Origin: Ralstonia pickettii DTP0602
GTDB taxonomy: Bacteria > Pseudomonadota > Gammaproteobacteria > Burkholderiales > Burkholderiaceae
Length of the DNA: 64,000 bases
Direction of reading: 5' to 3'
Assembly (NCBI GenBank): GCA_000471925.1
Contig: CP006667.1
Span: 3,410,001-3,474,000 of the forward strand
The notes under the pieces are model-generated. The model was not told the origin of the DNA. It did not search any database and worked only from the letters and a program-made list of their open reading frames with translations. Positions 24,542 through 33,999 of the stretch are shown here, piece by piece. Numbering within the stretch: the stretch's first letter is position 1; every line of letters starts with the position of its first letter. The translations under genes were made by a program, and so were the position numbers.

Positions 24542-25656
24542 GGTGTTCCTAGTCTCTCCAGGAGCGCCTGGGCCCAGGCACTGGTGTCGGCGGGGCCGAG
24601 CCACTCGCGGGCCAGTTTGCGTGCCTGAGCATGTGAGGCCGCATCGTCACGGGCAGCCAGCGCCTCGGCGGCCAGCAAAGCGCGCTTGAGGCGGTCGTAG
24701 CCCGAGGGGGCGCGGCGCAGGTGGGCTTGCAGTTCGTCGGCGAGCGCCTTCAGTTCGACCAGACCATGGCTCGCGTCCGCCAGCACCTGCAGCGTGTCCT
24801 GGTCCGTAAGAAGGTGCTCTACCGCACCAGCGGTGGCCAGGACGAAGGCCTTCTCGAAGTGCCAGGGCAGGCCCCGCAGTAGGCCGGCGAAGGCGCCCGA
24901 TGCATACCGCAACGCCCCTTCGGGAGCCAACAACTCGGCGTCGTCGAACTGGTTGAAATGAAAGGCCACCAGCGCACGCACACTACGCGCAAGTGGGCGG
25001 TCGAATCCCGACAGCGTGTCCGTCGCCTGCAGGAATTTCTCGGTATATTGCTCCGACCGCAAGCCGCTGTCCGGAGCCCGTTCCTTGGCCATCACCCCAT
25101 ACAGATACTGACAGATGCCGTCGCAGTAGGGCATAGCGCTGGCAAAGCCACGACAGTCCTGAATGAAGCGTGCCACCGCGTCGATGCTCAACACATGGTC
25201 GCGCACCATGCGCAGGAAAGAACTTTCGACACCTACTAGGTGGGCCTCGTCAGCAATGCGGAAGTCGAGCACGCAATGGGAGGCGGCGCCCTCATTGCCA
25301 AGTTTGATTTCAACGAACTCCTGGGTCATCAGCGCCAAGTGCGTGCTCAGCGAGCCCGGCACCACGGCTTGGCCGTTGACCCAGCAGCGCGTGACGTCCT
25401 CGACGACCACGTCTGCAGGGTTCAGCGGCGTCATCACTTTCAAGGGCAACTGGCCTACAGCATGGCCACGCACCAGAAGCGAGGGCTGCCGCAGCGGGTG
25501 CTGCTCGAACCGGTGACGGCGCAGCGCCTCAAGGTCCGCGAAGTGCTGCGCGCATTGCTCGCAGACGTAGCGGGCGGGCGGCGGGGGCCGATAGACGAAA
25601 TCCTCCAGCCCTGTGGGTTGATGGAACTCAATGTATCCCGTGTGCCAGAAGCCCAT
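24538..25656 (-). CDS. C2H2 zinc-finger-containing protein inside the BREX operon
   Basis: A 372-aa protein. Near the N-terminus is a clean classical zinc finger, Cys32-x2-Cys35-x12-His48-x4-His53 (YVCEQCAQHFADLEALRRHR). A beta-rich section (LLVRGHAVGQLPLKVMTPLNPADVVVEDV) follows, then an all-helical C-terminal ~230 residues. C2H2 fingers are uncommon in bacteria and would allow DNA or protein recognition. It starts 2 bp after the pglX stop and overlaps the next gene (ATGA), so it is made together with the methylase. Plausible roles are DNA-site or methylase recruitment of the Hsp70-like machine; this is inference. No family name is recognised. Confidence 0.82.
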   Translation of the reverse strand: MGFWHTGYIEFHQPTGLEDFVYRPPPPARYVCEQCAQHFADLEALRRHRFEQHPLRQPSLLVRGHAVGQLPLKVMTPLNPADVVVEDVTRCWVNGQAVVPGSLSTHLALMTQEFVEIKLGNEGAASHCVLDFRIADEAHLVGVESSFLRMVRDHVLSIDAVARFIQDCRGFASAMPYCDGICQYLYGVMAKERAPDSGLRSEQYTEKFLQATDTLSGFDRPLARSVRALVAFHFNQFDDAELLAPEGALRYASGAFAGLLRGLPWHFEKAFVLATAGAVEHLLTDQDTLQVLADASHGLVELKALADELQAHLRRAPSGYDRLKRALLAAEALAARDDAASHAQARKLAREWLGPADTSAWAQALLERLGTP

Positions 25657-25658
25657 GG

Positions 25659-28600
25659 TCAGCTCCGCCCTACCTTTTCGCGTGCCTCGCGTTTCTCCGC
25701 CACGGATAAATGGTGGTCATTGATGCGCTCGCCCTTGAACAGCTCGTACCACGGTGCGCTTTCCACGTCCTTGCCGCGGTCCTTGTCCCAATTGATGTTG
25801 AGCTTGGGCTTCTTGTTGTGGCGCAGGACCTCTGCCGCCATGAACGGCCGGATGTTAAGGCGCACGCCGTCGTTGAGGTCTGGGTTCCAGCCGATGGGCT
25901 GCTCGGCGAGACTCTTCCAGCGCACGAAGATGTCGTAAGGAGCCTCGCCTTCCAAAATCAGTTCCAGCCTGCGCTTCAGGCCCTGGGCGTAGGTCAGGCG
26001 TGTCTGGGCACCATCGGCACCATCGCGCACGCCAGCTTCCTGCTGGCGAATCCAGTCGCCCAGGTAGGTATGGATAAGGCGCTCCAGGTTCTTAGTGTCG
26101 AGCCGCTGGTAATTCACTAGGGCGGAAAAGCCGTCCTTCAGGCCGTCCCATACATGCCAGATGAAAGGGCGGTGGTGGAAGCGCTTGGCGTGCTGTTCGA
26201 AGAACTTGTCGCGTAGCCAGACATCCAACCCCTTGCCAGCACAGTCGGCGTCGGCCAACAACTTGTCGAGCACAGTAGGCTTCCAACTGCCGGGCTGAAC
26301 GGTCTCCCACGCGGCAATCAGGAGCTTGAGCAAGCGTTCATGCGCGGGCGGCTCACCGCGTACCGAGGGCAGGCAGACGATGCCATCATCGTCGGTGTGC
26401 TCGGCCAACTGCTCGCAGCGGGCAATCCAGGCACGCGCCTCATCGGCCAGGTCCATCGCAGCATCGGTCTCAGCCGGCCAGCGGTAGCCGGCCAGGCGGG
26501 CCATGACGACTTGCAGCGGGTCGGAGGCGAGCTGCGGGTGGCCATGGAACAGCCATTGGGTGGGGTCGTCGGAATAGGGCTTAGGAAGGCCGTTGGGATA
26601 GCGGGTGGCGGCGACCTGCTCCCAATGAACGAGGTCGAACGGAACTTTCGCAAGCGTTGCGTTCGTTACGTTTAACTTCTGGTCTATACGTCGAACCGCC
26701 TCTGCGAATTCCGCGGACTCGCAGAACGCAACTACTGCGGCAGCATGCTTCTGGTCCCGTGGAACGATTGCTGAAACATTGCTATCGAATGCGCAGCCAC
26801 CGTAAATGGACACTGGGAGAGTGCTCATCTGACTGACTACAACGCCTTGCTTTCCCCACACGTTCGCGCCACGTTTCCATGACCCGCCGAGACGCCCGTC
26901 CATGGCTGCTACGTATGAGGCGTACTCCCCTGCTCCCCCGCACCACTTGACGGCCTGTGTCATTCCTGTGAAGTCGCGAGTTGACGCAGTCGTTGTTTGC
27001 TGATACTCCCAATCAACCGACAACGTTGCTAGCTCCCACCAGTTCCTTCCCCAGCGAGGGTAGTCACCTGTGTTAATGCCGGCTAATGCGTCGCAGTATT
27101 TCTCTAGCAGACTGCCGGCTGCCATGAATTCCAAGACGACTCTCGCATCCGGATTTGCGAGCTGAGATTGCTGGTCGACAACCAAGAGAGGGTCTACCAG
27201 CAAAGCATCCGCCTTTAACTCCGGAGTGGCAAGCGGAGTGAGGTCGAATCCACAGATAGTTCCAGATGCGACTTCTGTTGGAGTCGCCGACAACATACAG
27301 ATATTTGTGATGTTGCCCGGACCATTCGAGAAGGCTTCCGCTCCCCCCCCTAACTTGACCAACATCTGGAGCCGAACCAGCCTCAACAGCGATTCCCGCT
27401 GCTTCTTGTAGCTGGTGAGGAACAGCCAGTTCTGCGGCATCACGATTTGCACCACGCCCGTGCCTTTGCCGCCGCCGGGCTCGCGCGCCAGTTCCAGGCA
27501 GCGCTCAAGGAACACGTTTGCGAGGTCGTTCTTGGCGTCGGGGTAATGGGCCTGGCAGTAGTCCCTCAGCGTGTCGCACTGCTTGCCGCGTGCCAAGTAC
27601 GGAACGTTGGTCACGACCAAGTGGTAGCGTCCATCCAACAACCGTGCGGCATCCAGCAGGCCTTTGGCCGTGAGAGCCAGGTCCCAGGTGTCGTCCTGCA
27701 ACTCGCCGGCCTGGCCCCACAGTGTCGCCGGACGCTCGGTGGCAAGAGCACGGCCCAGCAGCTCGCGCAAGGTGTCAAAGCTCGATGTGGCCAGGTCGTT
27801 CTTTAGGCTGCGCGCCGGGTCCAGCAGACTGCCCAACAGCGGTGCTTGAGCGAAGCTGGCGTGCAACAGGCGCAGTTCCTGCCGCAGGTAGTCTGCATTG
27901 GCAGCGTCGTCCGGCACCAGAGCCATCCAGTCTTCAGGCTTGGCGGCCACCTTCAGGCCGCAGCAGGCCACCTGCGGCGCAGGCATATCGGCGCGCACGC
28001 CCAGCGAGTCACCGTTTTCGTCCGGGTAGCGCCAGGCCGCCAGTGCCAGCGCAAAGACGGCGATTTCCACACAGCGGGCGTCCAGTTCCAGGCCTTGCAG
28101 GTTGTTGGCCAGCACTGCGTCCACCGCGTCCATCGCGCTCAGGCTCTCGGCCTCCATGCGCATGGGCACCAGCATCAGGAAGGCCGCCACGAGGAAGTGA
28201 CCCGAGCCACAACAGGGGTCGAGCAGCTTGAAGTCCTCCAGGCTGTTGGGCCAGCCCTCGAACTTGCCAGCGGCGGGCGTGCCGTCTTCCAGCGTGCGCA
28301 GGTAAGTGAGCAGCACCGGGCAGGGCTTGCCAGGGTGGCGCGTCACCCACCACGCCCCCAGCGAATTGTGGAGCAGGAAGTCCACCATGTAGGGCTCGGT
28401 GAAGAGTTGGGTGACGGCGGGCAGCTCGTCGGCGCCAATCTTCACTTCCGAGGCATTGACCTCGTCCTTGCGCTTGGCCTGCCAGAATTGGTAGACCCAG
28501 CCCAGGCTGTCGCTGGCCTTGAACACCTCAGTGGGCAGCCCGGCCAGCAGCCGCTCCAGCTCGCGCTGGTGTTCGGGCGCGAAGGCTACCTCGAACACGG

Positions 28601-29078
28601 GGCTTTGTGGCTTGAACACCTGCGGCAGCATGCGGCCGGCAAGCTTGCCGGCCAGTTCCCAGTGGCTCTTGGCGCCTAGGGCCATGTCCGGGTGGTTGTC
28701 CACCATGTCTCGGCAGTCGTCCAGCGACACCGGCACGCCAGGCTCCCACATCAGCAGGCCATTTTCGGCAAGGAAGCGGGCGAACAGCATGCGGTGCCAG
28801 TGCTCGTAGGCCACTTCCCACACCAGGTGCGTGAGGGCTTGGGAGTCGCCGGGGGCTTTCACATCGCCCAGCGCGCGGCCATGCGCGCGTAGACGGCGGC
28901 GCAGGGCCTTGAGCTCGTCGGTCAGGTAGTCGGGCGCCTTAGCTTCGCCCACGGCGAGGCGGTCGAGCGCGGCACGGGCGCCCTTCTCGGCCACCTCGCG
29001 GGCTGCTTTGACGGTGTTTTCCAGCTGAGCGCGCAGGAGTTTAGGGAGGGGTTGGCTTAAGACGCGGTGACTCAACAT
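25659..29078 (-). CDS. pglX: BREX adenine-specific DNA methyltransferase PglX
   Basis: An 1139-aa class I N6-adenine methyltransferase, the modification and recognition enzyme of BREX. The AdoMet motif is LLDPCCGSGHFL (286-296). The catalytic motif reads TNVPYLARGKQ (490-500), that is NVPY where most N6-adenine methylases have NPPY; the aromatic Tyr and Asn are kept. The N-terminal ~230 residues are the helical PglX region (LVWEVAYEHWHRMLFARFL). The C-terminal half holds the putative specificity and BREX-contact region. A 73-bp gap separates it from brxC. It is expected to methylate one strand of an asymmetric 6-7-bp site on host DNA; the site cannot be read from the sequence. Confidence 0.95.
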   Translation of the reverse strand: MLSHRVLSQPLPKLLRAQLENTVKAAREVAEKGARAALDRLAVGEAKAPDYLTDELKALRRRLRAHGRALGDVKAPGDSQALTHLVWEVAYEHWHRMLFARFLAENGLLMWEPGVPVSLDDCRDMVDNHPDMALGAKSHWELAGKLAGRMLPQVFKPQSPVFEVAFAPEHQRELERLLAGLPTEVFKASDSLGWVYQFWQAKRKDEVNASEVKIGADELPAVTQLFTEPYMVDFLLHNSLGAWWVTRHPGKPCPVLLTYLRTLEDGTPAAGKFEGWPNSLEDFKLLDPCCGSGHFLVAAFLMLVPMRMEAESLSAMDAVDAVLANNLQGLELDARCVEIAVFALALAAWRYPDENGDSLGVRADMPAPQVACCGLKVAAKPEDWMALVPDDAANADYLRQELRLLHASFAQAPLLGSLLDPARSLKNDLATSSFDTLRELLGRALATERPATLWGQAGELQDDTWDLALTAKGLLDAARLLDGRYHLVVTNVPYLARGKQCDTLRDYCQAHYPDAKNDLANVFLERCLELAREPGGGKGTGVVQIVMPQNWLFLTSYKKQRESLLRLVRLQMLVKLGGGAEAFSNGPGNITNICMLSATPTEVASGTICGFDLTPLATPELKADALLVDPLLVVDQQSQLANPDARVVLEFMAAGSLLEKYCDALAGINTGDYPRWGRNWWELATLSVDWEYQQTTTASTRDFTGMTQAVKWCGGAGEYASYVAAMDGRLGGSWKRGANVWGKQGVVVSQMSTLPVSIYGGCAFDSNVSAIVPRDQKHAAAVVAFCESAEFAEAVRRIDQKLNVTNATLAKVPFDLVHWEQVAATRYPNGLPKPYSDDPTQWLFHGHPQLASDPLQVVMARLAGYRWPAETDAAMDLADEARAWIARCEQLAEHTDDDGIVCLPSVRGEPPAHERLLKLLIAAWETVQPGSWKPTVLDKLLADADCAGKGLDVWLRDKFFEQHAKRFHHRPFIWHVWDGLKDGFSALVNYQRLDTKNLERLIHTYLGDWIRQQEAGVRDGADGAQTRLTYAQGLKRRLELILEGEAPYDIFVRWKSLAEQPIGWNPDLNDGVRLNIRPFMAAEVLRHNKKPKLNINWDKDRGKDVESAPWYELFKGERINDHHLSVAEKREAREKVGRS

Positions 29079-29151
29079 GGCATGTTCTTCTGTCTTGTTC
29101 GACGTAACCCGGGTAACGAGATAACGGCTACCCGGCCTCCTTGTGCATATT

Positions 29152-32100
29152 TCAGAGTGCCACCGGCCCCTGCTTAAGCTTCACGGCCAACAATATCTCC
29201 ACCTCCGCCAGCCAGGCCCTCAGTTCAGCTTCATCGTTGAGCGTACGGCGCGGGATGGCCACATGCACGACGTTGGGTTTGAGGAGCTGCACGGCGGCGT
29301 AGCGGGCGGCTTCGAAGCGGCTGGGCAAGGCCTGCCTCTTGGCCAGCCAGTGGTCGAGGTCGCACTCATCCAGCGCATCTTGCAGTTGCGCGGGCGTGCC
29401 CAACGAAACCGTGGCTGGCGCGGCCAGGTTGTGGGCCTGGGTCAACTCGGTGCGCTGGGCATCAGTGAGCCTCGCCCAATCGGCGTCGGCGTGCAGCTGT
29501 GTCTGTTGCTGGGCGAGGGCCTGCTGGAAGGCGTCGAGCTTGGCTTTCAGCGCCTGGCGCAGCAGGTCTACCGCCTTGTCCAGCAGCGGGCGCACGGGGT
29601 CGGGCTCAGCCAGCAGACTGCGCTGGGCTTCGATGGCGTCGACCTCCGCCTTGAACGTGGCGTACGGTCCCAGGGTCTTGGCGTGGCGCAGCAACTCGGT
29701 GAGTTGCTGCCAGACGGGCAGGCGCTTGGCGATGTCGTCGGCCGTTTGGGTCCAGGACTTGGACAGTGCCACGATGTCGTCGACGCGGTTGTAGAGCTCC
29801 AGCAGCTGGGCATTGCCAGATTGGCCCTCGATGGCTTCGATGAGTGCGAGCTCAGGAGCCACGGGTGCGGGGGCGGTCCCGCCGGCTTTGGCAGCTTGCT
29901 CGCGCAGCTTGGCCAGCAGCGTCGGCACCTTGGCTAACTCTTCCTTGGGCTGGCAGGGCACGCCCACCTTGCTGAACAGCGAGCGAATCTTGATGAGCTG
30001 CGGCGGCGTGATGTTGACGCTCTCGCGTTGAAAATGGGCCTGGGTAAGCTTGGCGCGGTCCAAGCTCTTTACGTCCACGGGCCTGGATGCCACGTCACTG
30101 GCCTTGAGTTGCCCGGCGGCCAGCAACGCGTAGATGGCGCCGTCAATGGCGTCGCGTGGCCAGCCGTAGGGTGGTGCTTCGAACTGGTCGCGAATTTCGG
30201 CGCCCTTCTTGCCTGGGCCGATGTAGGCGAGCAGCTTTTGGCAGACGGGGTGCTTGTCAACCTCCTGGCTGTGGCCCACGGCCTTGAGGGCTTCGAGGTT
30301 GCCCTTGCGTGCCTCGTCGAGCACCTTGCTCCACTGGTCGTGGTCGGCGGCGTCAAACTGGCTGTAGAGCCGGATGGCCGAGGTCTTGGCGGCGCGGTTG
30401 ATGCGGTCGGCGAGGTCGTTGCCGTCCTGCGCCTCCTGGCCTCCAGCCTGGAACACGCGCACGCTGCCCAACAACTGGTCCAGCAGTTCGGCCAATTCCT
30501 TCTCGGCAGTGCGCTGGCGGCTTTCCATCGAGCGCTGGGCGTCGCGGCCTTCTTCGGTCGCGGGGCTGCCCTTCTTCTGCAGTGTGGTGCGTGCAGCTTC
30601 CAGCGCGACGATGGCGTTGGTCAGCTCGGTCTTGTGCTGGGCGGGCAGAAAGACGAACAGTGTGGGGTTGTCTGCCGGCTTGGCCTTGGCCTCGGCAATA
30701 ACGGACTTCTCTTCGGCCTGCCAGCCATCCTGTATCCACAGATAAAGGTTCTTGTCGTGGTCCTTGGGCAGGGTGTCGTCGTAGGTCGGTGTGAGGCGGC
30801 GCTCAACGTTGTCCTTGCCCTGCACCACACGCACTTTCTTCAGCACGTCGCCGAAACGGGCCTTGAGTAGGTCGGCGCGCTTTTGCTCCACGCGTTGGGG
30901 CGCGGCCTTGAGTTCGGCTTCCTGGGCACGAAATTCGTCATACCAAGCGCTGGACTCCCGGGTCTGCAGGCGGTATTCGGTGCCGCTGCCGCCGGCCAGG
31001 GCCATGACCAGCCGGTCCTTGTTTTGCAGCTCGTCCAGCAACGCGGGCAGCTTCTTGCGCAGCTCAGCGGAGCCAGCCGAGAGGTCGGTGACAAGCAGGT
31101 CGGCCAACGCGTCTTCGGTGGCCTTGAGGCCTATATCCATGGCAGCGTCGGCCGGCAGCTTGTTGATGAGGTAGATGAGCTTGAGCAGTTGGGCCTTGAG
31201 CTGGTCCTCGGCGTCGCCCGCGGCGAAACGCTGGACATTCTCGAACACCTCCTTGGGCAGTTGCGCGGTGGAGACCAAGTTGGCGGCAATCTGGTCGTAG
31301 AGGAAGTCGCCCGATACGACATGGCCCAAAGGTGCGTCGGCGGTGGCCAACACCGCCTCGTGCACCACACGCAGCTGGCTGCGCAGCTGCGACACAGTGC
31401 CAGTGGTATCAATGGTACGCAGGACTCGTTCCCAAAAGCGGCGGCGTACTGGCAGCAGCGGATAGTCCGAGGTCATCACGTCCTCGTCTTCGGTGACGTG
31501 CTCAAGCTTCGTGCCCCGCAAATGGCGGGAAATCTCGCCCAGGTTGGCGCGCCACAAGTGCTCTACCTCCGGCTGCGCGGTAGGCTTCTTGGCCAGGATA
31601 ATTTGGCGGGTGACATTCTCGACGTCCCAATCGCCCAGCATCACCTGCACCGGAAAACGCCCCATCAGGCGCTGCAAGTTGGGCATGCCGGATAGAGCCG
31701 ATTGGCCGGTGCCCACGAAGAGCAGCTTGCCGTTGAAGTGCTTGGACAGGGTCTCGGTGACCTCCTGTACCTGGAAGGCCTTCTCGGCGTCGGCGCCGAT
31801 GTATTGCTGCACCTCGTCCAGCACTACCAGGGTCAGAGGAAACTTGCTATCCATCGATAGCGCGGCATCGATAGCATCTACCAGTTGGTCGCTGGTGATG
31901 TCAGTAACTTCGGGGAACTGGTTCTTCAGAATCAGTCTCAGGTCCTTCTGGCTGGCCGCCAGGTCGGGGCGATGCTTCAAAAGCGACTGAGCCAGCGCCA
32001 TGGAAACGTACATCTCAGGCAAAGCCTTTTCAAGACTGCGTCCTTCAGATTCAAGGTCAGCACGCACCGCTTCCAAAATGCCTTCACGCCTCAGCCACAT

Positions 32101-32613
32101 GTACAACTGTGCTTGGTTGTATTGAGCCGGAAGCCCCTTGGACTTGAAAATGATGCTGAGTAGCGCAAGGCGAATGTTGTTGCCCGCCCCTGAACCGAGC
32201 TTTCCGGCAGCCGCGTGCAAGGCGCCGTAACGCTTGCCTTGAGTGCTGAGCTCCTTCAGGTGCTCAAACACGCCGGTAGGCAGCTTGGCCAGGCTGCGGG
32301 CGGTGGCGCCGTCGGCGAACTGGTAGTCGGTCCAGAGCGTACGCAGCATCTTGGCCACGTGCGACTTGCCGCTACCGTAAAAGCCGGAAATCCACACCCC
32401 CGGCTGCTCGGCACCAGCGTCCAGGTTGAGCAGAAACTTGTCGAGGATGGTCTCCAGCCCCTTCTCGTACTGGCCATCGCAAACGAAGGTCTCTAGCTCG
32501 TAGCGCAAAATTGCCTGGGCGGCATCGGAGTGGTCTTCAGAGACCTCCGCGACCCCATTGTTGACGAGGCGGTTTTCCTTGGGGGGCTTGTTGTAGATGT
32601 CCCTGTTCAGCAT
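29152..32613 (-). CDS. brxC: BREX ATPase BrxC
   Basis: An 1153-aa P-loop ATPase of the BrxC/PglY family (DUF499-like). The N-terminal ATPase domain has Walker A GFYGSGKSH (77-85) and Walker B TLVVLDEVQQYI with Asp266-Glu267. A region resembling an ORC/STAND-type ATPase follows (LLFVGTGQSALSG; RLMGRFPVQVML), then long helical and coiled-coil stretches with charged repeats (QKKGSPATEEGRDAQRSMESR). BrxC is a core component needed for defence in all BREX types. It starts 32 bp after brxB in the same operon. A fully intact length and motifs argue that the system is functional. Confidence 0.95.
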   Translation of the reverse strand: MLNRDIYNKPPKENRLVNNGVAEVSEDHSDAAQAILRYELETFVCDGQYEKGLETILDKFLLNLDAGAEQPGVWISGFYGSGKSHVAKMLRTLWTDYQFADGATARSLAKLPTGVFEHLKELSTQGKRYGALHAAAGKLGSGAGNNIRLALLSIIFKSKGLPAQYNQAQLYMWLRREGILEAVRADLESEGRSLEKALPEMYVSMALAQSLLKHRPDLAASQKDLRLILKNQFPEVTDITSDQLVDAIDAALSMDSKFPLTLVVLDEVQQYIGADAEKAFQVQEVTETLSKHFNGKLLFVGTGQSALSGMPNLQRLMGRFPVQVMLGDWDVENVTRQIILAKKPTAQPEVEHLWRANLGEISRHLRGTKLEHVTEDEDVMTSDYPLLPVRRRFWERVLRTIDTTGTVSQLRSQLRVVHEAVLATADAPLGHVVSGDFLYDQIAANLVSTAQLPKEVFENVQRFAAGDAEDQLKAQLLKLIYLINKLPADAAMDIGLKATEDALADLLVTDLSAGSAELRKKLPALLDELQNKDRLVMALAGGSGTEYRLQTRESSAWYDEFRAQEAELKAAPQRVEQKRADLLKARFGDVLKKVRVVQGKDNVERRLTPTYDDTLPKDHDKNLYLWIQDGWQAEEKSVIAEAKAKPADNPTLFVFLPAQHKTELTNAIVALEAARTTLQKKGSPATEEGRDAQRSMESRQRTAEKELAELLDQLLGSVRVFQAGGQEAQDGNDLADRINRAAKTSAIRLYSQFDAADHDQWSKVLDEARKGNLEALKAVGHSQEVDKHPVCQKLLAYIGPGKKGAEIRDQFEAPPYGWPRDAIDGAIYALLAAGQLKASDVASRPVDVKSLDRAKLTQAHFQRESVNITPPQLIKIRSLFSKVGVPCQPKEELAKVPTLLAKLREQAAKAGGTAPAPVAPELALIEAIEGQSGNAQLLELYNRVDDIVALSKSWTQTADDIAKRLPVWQQLTELLRHAKTLGPYATFKAEVDAIEAQRSLLAEPDPVRPLLDKAVDLLRQALKAKLDAFQQALAQQQTQLHADADWARLTDAQRTELTQAHNLAAPATVSLGTPAQLQDALDECDLDHWLAKRQALPSRFEAARYAAVQLLKPNVVHVAIPRRTLNDEAELRAWLAEVEILLAVKLKQGPVAL

Positions 32614-32645
32614 GATGGTCCGTGGTCTTTTTATTGGTCGCGGGG

Positions 32646-33209
32646 TCAGTCTTGGGCCAGAAGCGGTACGGCCAGGTAGTTCCAGCCGTCGCGTGCGTCC
32701 AGCAGACGATAGGTATGGTTTTCTGGGTGATGCTCGCCTGGGAAGAACACCAGCAGCCGGCCCTGAACGGCTTCCTTGATGCCTTCGACGACTGATGAAA
32801 CGCGTGCCAATCCAAAAAGTGTGCCGACGCCTAGTAACGCCACTACGGTGTCGGGGCCAGCCTCGGCGCTGATGCGGGCCTTCAACTTGCTATTGAGGTC
32901 GGTCACAAATTCGGTTAGCTCGCCAGTCTGGTAGCCGGCCAAGTCCTCGGGTGACTCGAAGTAGGCGTCGCGGTATTCCTGCGATGCCATCCATTCGGGA
33001 AAGGCATGCGTCAGGTCCAAGAGCAGCCACTGCTTGCTAGCTTGCTGCGTGACAAGCTCAAACTCGCCGACGTTGGCGCGCAGGCGTAATTCGTCGGTTT
33101 TGTCGTAGACCGCAAAAATGACGCGCTGGATTGCTGCGAGCCCTGCCTGCCACGGCACCGTGAGATGTTGGCGATAGGCGGACACTAGTCTGGCGACCTT
33201 AGACGACAT
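32646..33209 (-). CDS. brxB: BREX protein BrxB (DUF1788)
   Basis: A 187-aa protein matching the DUF1788/BrxB family: LVSAYRQHLTVPWQAGLAAIQRVIFAVYD at the start, then LLLDLTHAFPEWMASQEYRDAYFESPEDL and the C-terminal RLLVFFPGEHHPENHTYRLLDARDGWNYLAVPL, a strongly conserved block. BrxB is essential in type 1 BREX; its molecular activity is not known. Its ATG lies inside the end of brxA (11-bp overlap), so the two are coupled. Complete length, no sign of decay. Confidence 0.93.
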   Translation of the reverse strand: MSSKVARLVSAYRQHLTVPWQAGLAAIQRVIFAVYDKTDELRLRANVGEFELVTQQASKQWLLLDLTHAFPEWMASQEYRDAYFESPEDLAGYQTGELTEFVTDLNSKLKARISAEAGPDTVVALLGVGTLFGLARVSSVVEGIKEAVQGRLLVFFPGEHHPENHTYRLLDARDGWNYLAVPLLAQD

Positions 33210-33999
33210 GCGAAACCTCCTGACGAATCTGTTCTTCTTCGGGGGTGAGGTAACCAGGGAAGCGCACTTCCTTCACGCCGCCGGCGTTCATGAAAACGAG
33301 CAGTCCCCGATGAGACGCCGAGTTTGCGACCGCCTCCAGCTCATCTGGTGAGCCACTCACCAAGCCCATCCACTCGGATGAGAAAAGCCGCTGGCCAGTA
33401 CGACCTTCTAGGTAACCCAGGAACAACAGCAGCGTGACGGATTCGGGGTGCAGCTGAGGCATGACTCGCACCTTGCGCACGCGCCCGTGCAGGAGGCCGG
33501 CATCGGTCCAGGTGCCTGCGACGTTTTGGGCAAAGGATTTCAGCGATGCTGGGCTGAAGCGGTCCGGGTGGTTGACGCTGAGGAAGTCCTCGACCGTCTC
33601 GCGCGGGACGGTCGCCCCGAGGGATTGCGCCAGAACAAACGACTGAGTGCCACGCAGCAGCGGGTCGCGTGCAAGGGCAACAGCAAGGGCTAGCAGTGGC
33701 TGGGCTGCTTCGTCCAGGGCCCATAGGCGACGCAATGCGCGGAAGATAGGGTTGGCGGGGTCCAGCGCGTACAGTGTCGCAAGGTGTCGCAATGCGAGCT
33801 CTCGCGCCTTGCGAGTGGGCTTGCCTAAAACATTGTCGTCAATGACCGCGGTGGTGTAGTTTGCACGAGTAGCCTCCGGCGGGGTGTGCGACAGCAGCAG
33901 GCGCAGGTCGTCCAGCATCATAGTCCGAGCAGCATGCGGACCATTGATGCCAAACCGGAATCCCAGGCTCAAGAGTAGAGCGTCGCGCTGCTCAGTCAC
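33199..33999 (-). CDS. brxA: BREX protein BrxA (DUF1819)
   Basis: A 266-aa protein of the DUF1819/BrxA family, predicted helical with two winged-helix units; characterised BrxA binds DNA. Recognised blocks are LSLGFRFGINGPHAARTMMLDDLRLLL, then SLKSFAQNVAGTWTDAGLLHGRVRKVR, the family's most typical stretch, and GYLEGRTGQRLFSSEW. The frame is open upstream, but the GTG at 33999 has an AGGAA-type site and overlaps the RHH gene by 8 bp, giving tight coupling; this start is preferred. First core gene of the operon. Confidence 0.9.
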   Translation of the reverse strand: MTEQRDALLLSLGFRFGINGPHAARTMMLDDLRLLLSHTPPEATRANYTTAVIDDNVLGKPTRKARELALRHLATLYALDPANPIFRALRRLWALDEAAQPLLALAVALARDPLLRGTQSFVLAQSLGATVPRETVEDFLSVNHPDRFSPASLKSFAQNVAGTWTDAGLLHGRVRKVRVMPQLHPESVTLLLFLGYLEGRTGQRLFSSEWMGLVSGSPDELEAVANSASHRGLLVFMNAGGVKEVRFPGYLTPEEEQIRQEVSHVV

